A DNA stretch of 64,000 nucleotides from Pardosa pseudoannulata (Eukaryota > Arthropoda > Arachnida > Araneae > Lycosidae). The notes under the pieces were generated by a model. That model worked only from the letters and a program-made list of their open reading frames with translations. It was not told the DNA's origin and searched no databases. This document shows positions 25,041 to 36,953 of the stretch, piece after piece; within the stretch, counting starts at the first letter, position 1, and the number at the start of each line of letters is the position of its first letter. A program made the position numbers and the translations under genes. The DNA lies in assembly GCA_032207245.1 (NCBI GenBank), contig CM063502.1, positions 111,793,199 through 111,857,198 of the forward strand, written 5' to 3'.

Positions 25041-25500
25041 CCATTTGTATCACCTTGTTGGAGATCCAACGTAACCGAAAATTGATGCCACATACACAGC
25101 GAGTTTTCAAAGGTGGTTTTATCGATTGCATTCCAGCAAAACCGTAATTATCTTCCCTTCAAATGGCGATACTAAATTAAATTTTTATATCAAAGTTTCA
25201 TTTATCATTTTACTAGATATAAATCAGTGATGAAATAACCTTTTAATTCTTAAAAAAAAAGAGAAACCAGGAGTAGAAGATTTCTCATAAAGGTAGTTTC
25301 AAATTATTTAAGTAAAGAAATTTCTGCAAAGTAATCAACAATAAATTTTTATAAAATATATATGTTTGAAGAAAAAAATCCAATAATTTTTAATTTTTAA
25401 TTTTTAAAACTATCTTTTATATGTCAGGAACGATTTAGTATAACAAACACTGAAGAATCTGAAGAAATATTTTAAACTCAGGATTTTGAGATACAAAGGA
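25041..25500. mobile_element. piggyBac-like MITE (TTAA-flanked, 460 bp)
   Basis: TTAA at 25037-25040 precedes CCATTTGTATCACC and TTAA at 25501-25504 follows; read from the right end the element begins TCCTTTGTATCTCA, matching 10 of 14 positions. A subterminal hairpin GTTGG-AGAT-CCAAC lies at 25057-25070, in the same position as the hairpin of the solo end at 23833-23864, so the two belong to one family. There is no transposase frame. Confidence 0.6.
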
Positions 25501-25504
25501 TTAA

Positions 25505-26195
25505 TAATGAGATTATTTGTTGTCCTTTATGTTTATCCCTGATTTAATTTTGCATCTTTGTAAAGATTAGACAGTACAGATATTTATGAAAAGCTAGAAA
25601 AGTAAGAAAAATATATTATTTAGGATGATAAAAGGACATATGGTAATACAAGAGCTATAACACGACTTTTCAAACATTAATATTTATTGCAATCCCATTA
25701 TGTAACTAATTTGATGGAACGTAATTATTCTAAAATACAGGATATTACAAAGTAATTGAGTGCAATTTTTTAAATATTTGTTGTGTAAAACTGTCTTAAA
25801 TTGTTTTCCCTAGAGCTATAAGCATTACCTAATTTTGTCCTCTAATGTTAAACGTTAAATGCGCTTAGTTTTGGAATACTCAGTATTTTCAAGAGTGATA
25901 AAGATGATATCATTCGGTTTAAATATATGCATTTCGAAAGGAGATTAATTTAACACAATGTATCAGTTAGAATTAATCAATAATTAAAAAGCTAAACAAG
26001 TAATTTTAAATTTATTAATTTCTAAGTTTTTATATTAAATTAACTGTGGGTACTATTGAGTATATAATTGGTATCTAAAGCTGGAAGCTTTCAGGTTATA
26101 AAAAATTACATTTTCTTGAAAATATCTGTGAAAAAGTAACAATAAATATTAGGAGTCCAATCTGTCTTGGAACGATAAGGCCAAATTAGAAACAG
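25505..26195. other. AT-rich non-coding stretch
   Basis: Nothing recognisable. Confidence 0.6.
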
Positions 26196-26350
26196 GTAGG
26201 TTAATGAGACTGGGATCTACAGCTTAAATCAGATTACGAATGTCGATGCAGAAAATAGATTTGAACTAAAGTGTACCAGTACTAAAAACTAATTAGGCCG
26301 AGACCTATTGCTTAAAGTTGATTTTGAATAACTGTAAACATCCATGCTAT
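26196..26350 (-). mobile_element. Two degenerate SINE-1 fragments
   Basis: AATGAGACTGGGATCTACAG (26202-26222) and GCCGAGACCTATTGCTTAAAG (26298-26320) both match the reverse complement of the SINE-1 body. The second continues to a CATCCATGCTATAAGCGG block. Heads and tails are not recognisable. Confidence 0.5.
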
Positions 26351-27718
26351 AAGCGGAAGATAAATATTAAAAGGAAAGTTCATTAGCAATTAAACATTCT
26401 TTAAAAATTACAATATTAAATTTTTAATTTTCATTTTTAAAACCTAATTTTGATATTAAGACTAAATTATCATTTAATAAATTTCTCACAATGATTATTC
26501 CTTCTACTTTGATTTAGGAGATTAATCCGTATGCACCCATTTTGCATAAACAACTATTATTATATGCAATATTTGTTTATGCAAAATTATTACGGATTTG
26601 AATAAATCTGCTAATTGTAATTACGTTAATTTTATGGATGTTTCTTTTATAGTATATGCCAGTTCATATTCACGATTACATCAGTTTAATAATGTAATGA
26701 AATATGGAAGATAACGGAACATGACAAGGAAATCATGTATGACATTAAGTTGAAATCAATCAAGTAATTGATTTTTCGGTAATTATATACAGTATGATTA
26801 ATTAAACTTTGACGAAATGAGAACCTAGAATTGTTGTAATAATTTATTTTATTTTTCAGATGATTGCAATAGTTAAAGATCTGATCTACTACAATACCCA
26901 AAAGGAGTCATCTGGAACATTGCATAAATGAATGTGTTATTTCAAAGTGTGGCTAATAGATCGTTTAGTAAATATAAAAAAATAAAGAAATCGTTAACAC
27001 AAAAGTCATATATACTCATTACTTATGACAAATTCTCGAATTGAGCAATAAACAATCCCACTCCAAATAGTGAGCAGAACCGATAGTCTTCATATTAAAA
27101 TTTAAAGTAGTAAATTTTTTTGTTAATTAACAATGTACCGCATTCGTGAGTGGGAAGGAACAAAAAAATGTTGTTCTTTTAACATTTCAGTTTATTTCAT
27201 AATCTTTCTGATCTCATCCATGTTCTGTGCAATCAAGCTCAACTTCCATGATTAGTGCCAGAAGATAACCCAATAGTAGGACACTAAATCTCGGATCAAG
27301 AGTCCTGGGTCGAAATACCATTGTTAGTTTTGATAATCGTAGATATTTGAAAGTGTATTTAGTATGCCTTTCCAAAATAACACTTTTATAGCAGCTAATG
27401 CAGCTTTGACTGTAGTGCCACAACCAATCACAATTAGTATTTTGAATCCAAATAACCAATCACAATTAATACTTCAAAAGTACCAGTGCGTATCACATAC
27501 GTAGGCATTCCAAGTACTTAAATAAAACCAAGTGTATAAAAGTACATGAATACATTTGCTTGATTCATCTCATTTTGAACAATATCTAAAATAAAGAGAT
27601 AATGCAAGCTTCATCCCCTTTTAAGAACATATAAACACAAGCTTCGAGTGTGACTGTTAGAGTGGTAGAATGATGCACAAATAATGTTAGGTATTGGGAT
27701 GATATGAAAATGTATGAT
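26351..27718. other. Non-coding stretch
   Basis: CCAATCACAATTA(G/A)TA occurs twice about 40 bases apart near 27423-27470, a small direct duplication. No gene seen. Confidence 0.5.
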
Positions 27719-27845
27719 TTAGTTTGGTGGTCAGTGCTACAGTCTACATGCTTGCTAGGGAAGAGTTAAAGAGACCGGGTCCTACTGCTTAAAGCCAATT
27801 CTAAATAAGGTACGGATGGTAATGTTACCCATTAAGATGGCATCT
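27719..27845 (-). mobile_element. Degenerate SINE-1 copy
   Basis: TTTAGTTTGGTGG, AGTGCTACAGTCTACATG, GAGACCGGGTCCTACTGC and TTAAAGCCAATTC follow in SINE-1 tail-to-body order on the minus strand. The tRNA-like head is lost. Confidence 0.65.
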
Positions 27846-27923
27846 ATTAGTGAAGATTTTACAAAGAGTTGCTACAAGGTAACTTGGTTAAGATTTTCTT
27901 TAAAGCAAGGAAGAACAAGTAAC

Positions 27924-28008
<85 letters not shown>
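27924..28008. repeat. (TA)n microsatellite
   Basis: About 85 bases of TA dinucleotide with a single G interruption near 27971. Confidence 0.97.
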
Positions 28009-28013
<5 letters not shown>

Positions 28014-28624
28014 ATATATACTGCCCCTTAAAATTATTTTCATCTTTTAATGTTTTTTATTTTATTTTAATGTTAAAACGTTTCCGGAACTTTGGGATAG
28101 CATATCAATTAATAATCAGACACAGAAATTTGAAGAATATTATTTGAAAACAATAACGAGTATATTAGTACCCGGATGTCTAGCTTCCATTTCAGGGAAC
28201 ATCTAAAGATTAGTTTGTAGAATCATTACATTTTTTAAACAAGTTTTCATTTTTACAAAAAGCTGAATTACAGTTTTACAAATTTTTATCAAATTTTTCT
28301 TATATTATTCATAATTCTGCTATTTGGATCGCCATTTTAGGATTTTTCCAGCCTCTCACACAATTTCACTTTTTCAGCTGGTGCATCGACTGAAATCATG
28401 ACTTATAGCTTTATCATAAAACTTAGACAAGGAGCCTTTTATTTTTAATTAATTTTAACTTATTTTATGTTTCTTTTAATTCAAAGTACCACCCTGGAAG
28501 ATATTGTTTCCAAACCCGGAAGGGTAAGTGAAAAAAACCTGGAATACCAAGGTATCCCTGGAGCACAAATACCCCTGTAATTCTGTTATCAAGAAGTTTT
28601 TTTTTAATAATATGCTGTTATCGA
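28009..28624. other. Non-coding stretch
   Basis: No feature seen before the SINE-1 copy. Confidence 0.55.
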
Positions 28625-28815
28625 GCGATGCTCTTGCCGAACGATGACCGATTGGTTAGGATGCTGGCCTTCGGTACCGGAGTTCGTGGGTTCGAATCCC
28701 ACTATGGGGTTTTCGTAGCCATGCGGAATCGTCTTTAAGGTGTAGGTCCGGTTTCATTTGCCCTCGTGTTGCAAAAAAGTAGACCACAGCACTCCAAATC
28801 AAACCAAACGAAACC
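28625..28815 (+). mobile_element. SINE-1 copy with candidate target-site duplication
   Basis: The head carries an A-box-like TGACCGATTGG and the B box GGTTCGAATCC; the body has the family blocks GTAGGTCCGG and GTTGCAAAAAAGTAGACC, and the tail is AAACC-type. GTTATCGA occurs at 28617-28624 and 28816-28823, a plausible 8-bp target-site duplication. The first bases duplicate the family head (GAGCGATG then GAACGATG), as if the 5' end were partly repeated. Confidence 0.85.
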
Positions 28816-28823
28816 GTTATCGA

Positions 28824-30462
28824 TATTTATAGTTAAAAATGACCGCTGATCACTAATAAGGGCTTTAATATTTAAAGCTGTTTGCATTCCAAATTAATTT
28901 TAGTATTTGCAGCCCATAATAACTTAGATTTATGATATTCATCAATATATATTTGTCAAAACTCGGGCATTAATATGTGAGCATTTGTGTATAATAAACA
29001 TACTAAATACACATAAATCTAAAATGAATTTAAAATTTTATCTACGATAAATAAAATCTTATGCCAGAGAAAAAAAACCTAGGTGAATAATAAATTCATT
29101 CAAGAATAAAAGTTACTTTTTAAAAAGTTCTATAAATATATTTACAACAAAACACGCATTTTTTTTACTGAGGACATTTCACTAAAACTTTTTATCAACA
29201 AAGGCATTTTTATGCTATAAAAAGTCATGTTTATTCTTCATAACAAGCGGATGGATTTCTTCATTTCTTACATATTTATGGTCGAGAGAATCGGGGTTCT
29301 TTTCTTCGTGTCACAATATAACCTTTTAGAAGAATTTCAATATTTTCTTTTGTCAAACATAGTTAATGCATTGTTTAGTGCTAACAAAAGACAGTGAAAA
29401 CTACTGATGCGATTGGAAAAAAGAAAACCACAGCGAAAATTTTTTTTATTAAATATTTGTTAAAGATCCGGTTAAGCAGTAGGGGACTTTTTCACAATTT
29501 AAAAAATTTGAATTAGTGAAGGAAGTTCCTGCATTAGATTTTATTCTACTGTTAATCAAATATTAGTGAATTAATTTTTTTTTCTATAGAATGAAAAAAT
29601 TAATATTTTAACAACTTACTTTTTTATGATGGAAATCTTCTGTTTTTTACGATTTATCTGTTAGAAATAATACAAACCAATGCGTGAAAATCATAGGAAT
29701 TGCATTTAATAGAATTTTGTTGGAAAAATCATGCCCTAATTTAAGAATTTTTAATGTTAAATTGTTTTTATATAAACTTAAAAATTTGAATAAACCAAGC
29801 TTTTAATAGAGAACAGAAAAACAAATTTAGAAAGCTTTATAAAATTTCAAATTAAAGTTATATGATATTTTGCAACTAACTGTGAAATTATACCATTCTT
29901 GCCCCTGCACGAATCTTTGAGATTTTCTTTTGTTCTAAATCAATATTCTATACACATTTTTTAATCCTTCGAGAAAACATTTTAGATTACATATTTTTTT
30001 ATTTCACAAATATGAACAGAAACGTTTCACGATTATCAGAAAATACGACTGTTCTTGATTTAAAGAAATAAAACAGCAGTATTTAAACTTGGGTTACATA
30101 AATGATTTCAAAGATGTACATTAAACAAAGAAAGTCTTAAGAAGTTAATTTCAGAAGGTGAAATTTCTTTCGTCTTTTCATTTTCCTTGAAGCAAAATAG
30201 AATATTCATTCTGTAAAACAACACCGTTAGTTATCTATTCATCTCAAATACACTGCTGAAAGCAGGGAAGTTTCTGCTACCATCAGAGAAATATTGTGTC
30301 GTGATGACGTACCAAGAAATTTTTCATTATAGGAACCAAAATAATGTATTAGATTTCCTATTATGAAAGAGCAAATACTACAAAAAGTAAATGTTAAAAG
30401 TATTGATAATCAATATATATAAAATATTTGTTTTTTAGATTATTCATTCTTTTCCAAAGATT
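28824..30462. other. AT-rich non-coding stretch
   Basis: Nothing recognisable in either strand. Confidence 0.6.
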
Positions 30463-30605
30463 TTGGTTTAATTTGGAGTGATACGGTCAAATATTTCAGC
30501 TGAAAGATCTTTTTAGATCCGGTTCTATAGATTAAAGTTGATTTCGAAAGGCTACAAAAAAACCATGCTTTCAGTGGAATTGAGAACTGTGGACATTGCG
30601 AAAAG
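30463..30605 (-). mobile_element. Highly degenerate SINE-1 relic
   Basis: TTTGGTTTAATTTGGAGTGA, ATCCGGTTCTATAG, TTGATTTCGAAAGGCTAC and CATGCTTTCAGTGG keep the SINE-1 order on the minus strand but with many changes. It is called from order more than identity. Confidence 0.4.
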
Positions 30606-32200
30606 ACTTTGATAATAAATAAAACTTACTCCGATATGAAATAGCCTTATACAACTACATAATACCAATATCACAAATTTAAATTAGGTGGTTTAATGGT
30701 AAATAATAAATAAAATATAAATAAAATATTTTTGTTTTTAAAATAATATAACATGAAAATATTACTTTGTACTTTAAGCCAAATAAATATTTTTAATGCT
30801 ACTAATTTTATGGGGTGACTGATATAAGCTATTTATGTCCGGCTTTATACTTATGAGTAAAATTCTCAAGTGTTAATTTTCCAGTCAATTTCGTTTTGGT
30901 TTCGGAATGGGGCTCCTATCTACACTAAACCAACATTCTACGAAATATGAACACTGCATCAGTACACTGACGCATAAGGCATAATATAAAAATTTGGTAT
31001 CCAGTTTTTGTAACCAGAATTTATAGCATCCTTGTTCAAACAGCTTCCGATTCCAAATGAATAATTCAATTATTTACTCCTGTATCATTATGGATTCATC
31101 TGATTTGGTGAATTTACTTGTAAAAAAGGCTAAAGCCGAATGGGGGATAAGTGAAGAATATATTAAAATCTTTAAAGTAGCAAGATGTTGAAAAAAGACA
31201 AGCAAATCTTCATTTCAATTAAAGTTAATATCCAAGTTATTTATTTATTTATTGCTATTTAAGTTTCGTAAAAACAAAAAATGATCACAACTTTACATTA
31301 AATCTTTTGTAGGCCTCCAAACGTTGTTCACCCACTCTCAGATTGATTGTTAAATACCATATATTTCTTCATTGGTAACACGAAAGTTTGTGGGTCCATT
31401 GGAACCACTTTGGGAATAATTAATTTAAAAGTAAGATATAAGTTATTATGTGAATGTAAAATTTTCATAGCTTACTGATTCTATAACAACCTCTGATGAA
31501 AATGGTTGATTTATGTTAGGAGGAATATAACGTTTTCAGTTTTGTTCGTTAAAAGGTTTGCAGAGGTTTCATAACTGTGAATTTTATTCAGGGGCTTAAT
31601 AAACGATATGCACATTTCACTAAGTTAATGAAGTACTTAATGTTTCTTGAAGGGTCATCCATGTTATTAAATACCATTAACATGTAGAAAATATTTATCA
31701 ATTCTAACTATGCCATGAAAATTGTGACTTTAAGTATTGTGTCTTTCTCTAATTCCAAGATTTTGTTAATATTAATAACTAAATGGAGGTCACTAGACCT
31801 TGAACAAAATGCTTTCAAGCATTCAAATATAAAATAGCTTGTAGTAACCTTAAGGTGCTCAATATGAATAAAATATTACCTTTTGTTTTGTGCAAACTCT
31901 TGAAATTCATCTCAATGTCATGCCTCTTCAGGCGGAAGACTACAGCATGCATCGAGGTCATCAGTCACCAGATCAATCCCACCGCAAAAATTCCCCAGCT
32001 AACTAGCTTTCTTTATTCTGTCGAATTCCATACATTTACCGCGAAGTCCAATTAAGATGTAATTCTTTAAAAAAGAAATCAAAATCGACGATCTAAACTG
32101 TTTCAGATAAGGTCAACGTTTCTCTACTGTCTCCGAAAAAATAATTTAATTAAAATTAAATCCATCAGACTTAACCTTCACCTTCACTACGCATCGCCAT
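30606..32200. other. AT-rich non-coding stretch
   Basis: No recognisable feature. Short frames such as 31855-32055 show no domain. Confidence 0.55.
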
Positions 32201-32241
32201 GAAAGTGTGTCAGCAAGGCTCTTTCATTCTGACACACTTTC
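32201..32241. repeat. 13-bp perfect inverted repeat, 15-base loop
   Basis: GAAAGTGTGTCAG (32201-32213) is the exact reverse complement of CTGACACACTTTC (32229-32241). It lies in a pyrimidine-rich, slightly GC-richer stretch (32160-32400). It could be a hairpin RNA or a palindromic protein-binding site; nothing further can be said. Confidence 0.9.
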
Positions 32242-33793
32242 TTCTGGCCGTTTCTGGAGACTACTGCAACTGACATATATAGGAAGCAGTGAAATTCTCT
32301 TTAATGAGTCAACCACGCCTCACTACACTTTTTTCGTCGCCAAGTTTTCAGTTTTACTTTCTTTCTCTGTTACAAAGCGTGTTATTTAACGAAACAGATG
32401 ATTTCAATAGAACAAGTCTACGAACTTTCATAAATACAGCTTTGCTATTTGTGTGGTTATTTTCTCCTAAGTACTAACAAAAGAAATTTGATAGAAATTT
32501 AAACAGTTTTCAGATCTCAAATCTGAAGAAATAGTTCATATTTATATACCGACTTTTAGCTCTTTATTTTATTTTTTTCTCCTTTTTCTATTTATAGTGT
32601 TTAGAATCTAACAATTAATTTTTAATATTTCATTTGCAGATATGTATTTTTAAATGTATATTTTTCCTTTACTAGCTATGAACACACTAATAAGAGTATT
32701 TCAGCTTATAGACTTTCAATTTTAAAGGCAATAAAAATAGAAATTTGGCAGGAAATTTTGGATAGTTCATTATTGGTTTCGTTATATAATAATTTAGAAA
32801 TATATTGGAAATGATCTTTAATAAATTATATTTTTTGGCATTGGAATTTCTATAAAGGAAACCACGTGGATTGAATTTAATAAATTTTAATACAAATTCT
32901 TTGAATTAGTTTTTAACCCGTGTCCTATTTCTGCATAAAGATTTTTGAAATCTAATGAATTTCAAAGTTAATGAATTTAATATACTAATTTCGAAATCAT
33001 CTTAGTATGAATATACTATCACTACAACGAAATATTTGAATATATATCAGTTATAATTAATACGAATGCTTGAAAAAATTCTAAGATTAAAAAAAAGCAA
33101 TTTTTATGAAATCTAAGGTTTGTGGCATACAATGAAATAATTTCTAATGAAATAGCCATATTGTAAATTTAAGATGAATGAATATTATTTGAAAAGTCTT
33201 GCAAAATATCATATATAATATTATTAATAATAAAATAATAAAATAAAGATTAAAAATGTTATTAAAAAATAAAACAAATTCATTTAAATTTCAGTAAATT
33301 CATAACTTTGAAAATACTCAGTACAGTAATAATGAAGATAATTTTATACTGTATATGAACTGTTATAATAAAAGATTATTTAATTGTTTGAAACACGGAG
33401 TTACAATTTCTTTTCTCCAAGAGTATATTCTGGATTTAAAGATTTTGAAATAATAAAATTTTCTAAAAAAATATTTCCTTTCTTACAAAATACTACAGGA
33501 ATAAATAATGCGTACAAATTAAAAGAAAATTTATCAGAAATAAGATAAAATATAAACGACTATATATTCATAGATAACACTATTAATTGGGAGCATGGAT
33601 AACATAGTTTAATTGAAGTTCTATAGTAGCTTTAGCTTATTTATACTACGTTAAACTTCAAGTAACCACTAAATATGGTTATTTAGTTGATTCATTAAAC
33701 TTACCAAAAGAATAGTTTCCACCGTTTAATAAAAATAGAAGTTCTAGTTAACAGGTTGTTGGATCTAATAAAGCTGAATCTACTAAACATATG
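32242..33793. other. AT-rich non-coding stretch
   Basis: Nothing recognisable up to the Tigger-like element. Confidence 0.6.
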
Positions 33794-34243
33794 TACAGTG
33801 GATCTCCGCTTAATGTGGTCGCGGTTAATGTTATCAATCGCTTATTATTATCGAAATCACTTGGTCCCTATTTTCTCTATTCACTTGTATGTTAAAAATA
33901 TCGTTGTATGTGATCATTACATCAGTTAATGTTATCAGTTTTCGAACCTCATTTTAACTGGCAAAGGAATAATCACGATCTATTCAGAATGAACCCATTC
34001 TTTCTTTTCCTTCGCTGTTGTTTGAATTTTTGAAAATACTCCCTCTTCCAACTAGGGAAATAGGGAATGAACAAAGGAGTGGGTATTTACACGTTCTTGA
34101 ACTTTTTTATAGAAATACGCACACCCTGTTCGTGGTCAGTGGTTGTCAGGTAAACAGAAGGCAACACATTCTTATCGGAACTGAGAAGGAAAGTAATAAC
34201 ATTTTATGCCTTGCTCGCTTACATGCAGCTTGTCGATATGGAA

Positions 34244-34297
34244 GCCAGAAAGCAAAATGATTTAACTTTAAAACAAAAGATCGAAATCTTAATATGA
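34244..34297 (+). pseudogene. Tigger-type transposase N-terminal remnant
   Basis: Translation reads ARKQNDLTLKQKIEILI then a stop at 34295-34297. DLTLKQKIEIL is the signature opening of the CENP-B/psq-like DNA-binding domain of Tigger/pogo transposases. Further codons after the stop (QFDYDCEQFINEF) may be the decayed continuation before the hAT insertion cuts the frame. No catalytic DDE/D region is present anywhere in the element, so it is inactive. Confidence 0.55.
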
Positions 34298-34639
34298 CAG
34301 TTTGATTATGATTGCGAACAATTTATCAATGAGTTCTTAGCAAAAATGTAGACAGTCAACAATTGATCAATTTTTTAATTATGCATACAATTCTTAGGTT
34401 TTAAAGCAGGGGTAGGGAACGAGGCGCCCCCGATCGATTTTTAATGCGCCCTCGCTGGACTAATATAAATGTATGATAGCCAGAGCGATTTACTTACTCT
34501 TGTCAAACGGCGATATACAGCAAGTAGTCAGTTGAGTTTAGGACATTCAAATGCAAGTTAGTGTTGTTGAAATCCAATCTATCGAAAAAATCATTATCAC
34601 ATATCCCAAATACAACAATATACTGTTGAGAGTTTAAAT

Positions 34640-35143
34640 TTGAATAACGAAAATTTTACTGCTACATCATATTTAGAAATTATAGATAAGCTAATAGAAG
34701 AGTTTTCTTTTAGATTTGATGATTTTGCAGCATTAGAATCCGTTCTAAGATTTTTCATAAATCCATTCAATGTTACTGAAGATGATGTCCTTGAATTAGT
34801 TACAGTGTATTTCGAGCTTCATAATATCGAAGACCTAGAATTAGAAATAATAAACTTGCAAAGTAATATTATTTTAAAAGCGCATAGTAATGATAAAATG
34901 TTTTGGAATTTAGTCGGTGAAAATAAGTATCCTAATTTAAGGAAATGTGCTCTAAAAATTTATTCATATTGTGCAACATACAATTGCGAGTCTTTGTTCT
35001 CAAATATGAAAAATTTGAAATCAAAATACCGAACAAAGCTTAATGACTCACATTTAGATAATTGTTTAAGGACCGGGAACTCTAAATATATCCCCAATTA
35101 TAAGAAATTAGCTGAAAATATGGACACCCAAGTTTCACACTGA
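34640..35143 (+). pseudogene. hAT transposase, C-terminal fragment (dimerisation region)
   Basis: This 167-codon open frame starts at TTG after a stop; the first in-frame Met is Met87, so there is no real start codon for a full protein. It matches the C-terminal part of hAT transposases of the ZBED5/SCAND3/GTF2IRD2-related group. Residues 1-85 are the acidic helical linker, Trp89 is the conserved aromatic of the insertion region (KMFWNLV), and residues 97-131, ending in CESLFSNMKNLKSKYR, form the hAT dimerisation motif. These proteins normally run about 600 residues with an N-terminal BED finger and an RNase-H-like DDE core; both are missing. The frame lies inside an 8-bp-TSD hAT element. It is still open over 504 bases, which suggests a fairly recent deletion or insertion event. 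Family assignment is from memory of the motif. Confidence 0.8.
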
Positions 35144-35284
35144 ACTATATGTATCATTATGTATGACACCAACAAAATAAAGTTATAAAAAATCTGTCTT
35201 TTTTTTTAATTCCTATTTATACCTGTTGATTATCTGTAAAATATGCGCCCTCGGTGATTTTCAAATTTAGTATTGCGCCCTTAA

Positions 35285-35957
35285 CCCATTAGCGCCCAGT
35301 GATCTATTTTTAGATCGCTGAACATAGCATGGTAAACTCGCTTTTAGATTACCATAAACCCACCCCATTCTACACTGCACAGGGGGCAAGACAAGGCATG
35401 CACCTGTTTACCAACAAGTGGTTTTCTTGTTTTGTTTGGTCATTGATCTAAAGCGATAAGAGAAATTTTGTATCGACCTTTCGTTCCTCAGTTTTTCGAC
35501 GTTTCTGAGCATAAACCCTGAAAAGAGCTAAGCAATACTGGTAAGTTTAATTTTCTTTGGTGATTTAATATCTTCATAGATATAGCTATCAGAATATAAA
35601 CCGATGTTATCTTAAAACAAATATAAATAATAAAAATTAGTGTCAAAATATTGCTGATCTAGAAGTAGATCAGTGGGCGTTCGGGCGTTTTTTTCCTGTT
35701 TTTTAAAAGAAAATGCATTAGTTTATCTCTATTTGGTTCGATTTTACCACTTTATTGAAATACTAATGGTTGTTGTGTATTTGCTAAAATATATCCTCCG
35801 AACGCCCAGTTATCTATTTTTAGATCAGCATTAAAAAAACAAATTAAGGTACGTATTGATAAAATTCGACAATAATATTCATGTTGATGGTAAAAGACAC
35901 CCAATTTACGAATTATATGTCATTGCGTCAAAATAAAATAATTTGGGCGTTAATGGG
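35285..35957. mobile_element. piggyBac-like MITE nested in the hAT element (673 bp)
   Basis: TTAA at 35281-35284 and 35958-35961 flank inverted repeats CCCATTAGCGCCCA and CCCATTAACGCCCA (13 of 14). Three subterminal palindromes with core GATCTA..TAGATC, each next to a GCCCA block, lie at 35297-35320, 35654-35673 and 35809-35828; the first has 10-base arms around TTTT. Repeated subterminal motifs are usual transposase-binding sites in piggyBac elements. No transposase frame is present. The insertion separates the hAT 3' region from its right terminal repeat. Confidence 0.85.
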
Positions 35958-36182
35958 TTAAGAACAAACAGGTTGCCGACCCCTGTTTTAAAGGATAATA
36001 TACATAAATGCAGGATAATATAAGGTTTGTGTTTTCATTTTTAAAAAAATTTAGTATGTGTGAATTAAAGGGGGGGGGGGGTAAATTTATCTAATTTTGC
36101 ATATCGTTTATTGTTATCACTCTGTTATTTTTATCAAAATCACGGTGTCCCAATCTGATTACATTAAGCGGAATCCTCTGTA

Positions 36183-36953
36183 CTAGCAGTCAAAACGATA
36201 ATATTTTCTTTATAATGAATAAAGTATCTACACTTCATGATAAAAATATTTACTAACGCTCAAAATTAGGAATAGATATTTTTGAGTTAAAGAACTCAAC
36301 CAATATGGAAATAGTAATGTTCAACATGTGATTTATTCAAAACTAAATAAATTTGCACTTCGTCTTCAAAACTTTTATTAATAAATACTGCTTTATTATA
36401 AATCAAATAATTTTTAACCAACAAATTACTAATTTAAAAAGACCCCTCAGATGATAATTCTATATTTTACTTTACCATTAAAACTAACTTTTCTTCTCGA
36501 ATAAACCTTAAGACAAGTTAATCTTCAAACTGTTCTAACAGCTTTTGAGATATTTTTCCAGCTTTCATTTGGATCTTTTCATTCCAGATCACTGAAAGTA
36601 ACCAGGTTTATTGAATTCTACCCTTTCCCGGTTTTCAATGAAAATCTAAGTCTCTCGAAAGAAAAAAAAATCTTCTGCAGACTGTTATAATCTCAGCTTG
36701 TGTTGAAGATACACTTTTCTCTTTTTTACAACTCAATCTAAACGAATGTTTGAGACAGATTTCTTGAAGCAGAGTTCTGATGTTCCATACACAAAGTAAA
36801 ATCTTTTCTGCTTTGGATTTCGAGGAAAATATTAAAAACGAAAATAGAAAAAAAAGATCTCTATAAAAATTTTCCGATTAAAATTGTACAGCAAACATGT
36901 AACAGGAATTATATGAGTTTAAAAAAACTTAACTAAATTCCTTTTAAAGAAGA
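36183..36953. other. AT-rich non-coding stretch
   Basis: Nothing recognised between the nested elements and the 158-bp array. Confidence 0.55.

Larger units (their letters stand above)
34407..35985 (+). mobile_element. hAT element with 8-bp target-site duplication
   Basis: TTTTAAAG occurs at 34399-34406 and again at 35986-35993, a perfect 8-bp target-site duplication, which is the hAT rule. The left end CAGGGGTAGGGAACG and right end (inward) CAGGGGTCGGCAACC match at 12 of 15 positions. Both ends carry subterminal GCGCCCTCG blocks. Total length is 1579 bp. Removing the nested piggyBac-like insertion and its extra TTAA leaves 902 bp, so this is an internally deleted copy keeping only the 3' part of the transposase. 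It sits inside the Tigger-like element. Confidence 0.92.
33796..36180. mobile_element. Tigger/pogo-like element interrupted by hAT and piggyBac-like insertions
   Basis: The left end CAGTGGATCTCCGCTTAATG and the right end, read inward as CAGAGGATTCCGCTTAATG, form an inverted repeat of about 24 bases. TA flanks both sides (33794-33795 and 36181-36182), the target duplicated by Tc1/mariner/pogo transposases. Subterminal GGTTAATGTTATCA blocks recur, as in Tigger elements. Without the hAT insertion and its duplicated 8 bp, about 800 bp remain, far short of an autonomous element. A fragment of transposase N-terminus survives at 34244-34297. A 12-base G run lies at 36070-36081. Confidence 0.8.

Noticed and set aside
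34018..34260. 80-codon frame within the Tigger-like element
   Set aside because: Starts with TTG and is out of frame with the recognisable transposase remnant that overlaps its end.
36070..36081. 12-base G run as a possible G-quadruplex
   Set aside because: A single homopolymer run without spaced G tracts; more likely slippage or a sequencing-length uncertainty.
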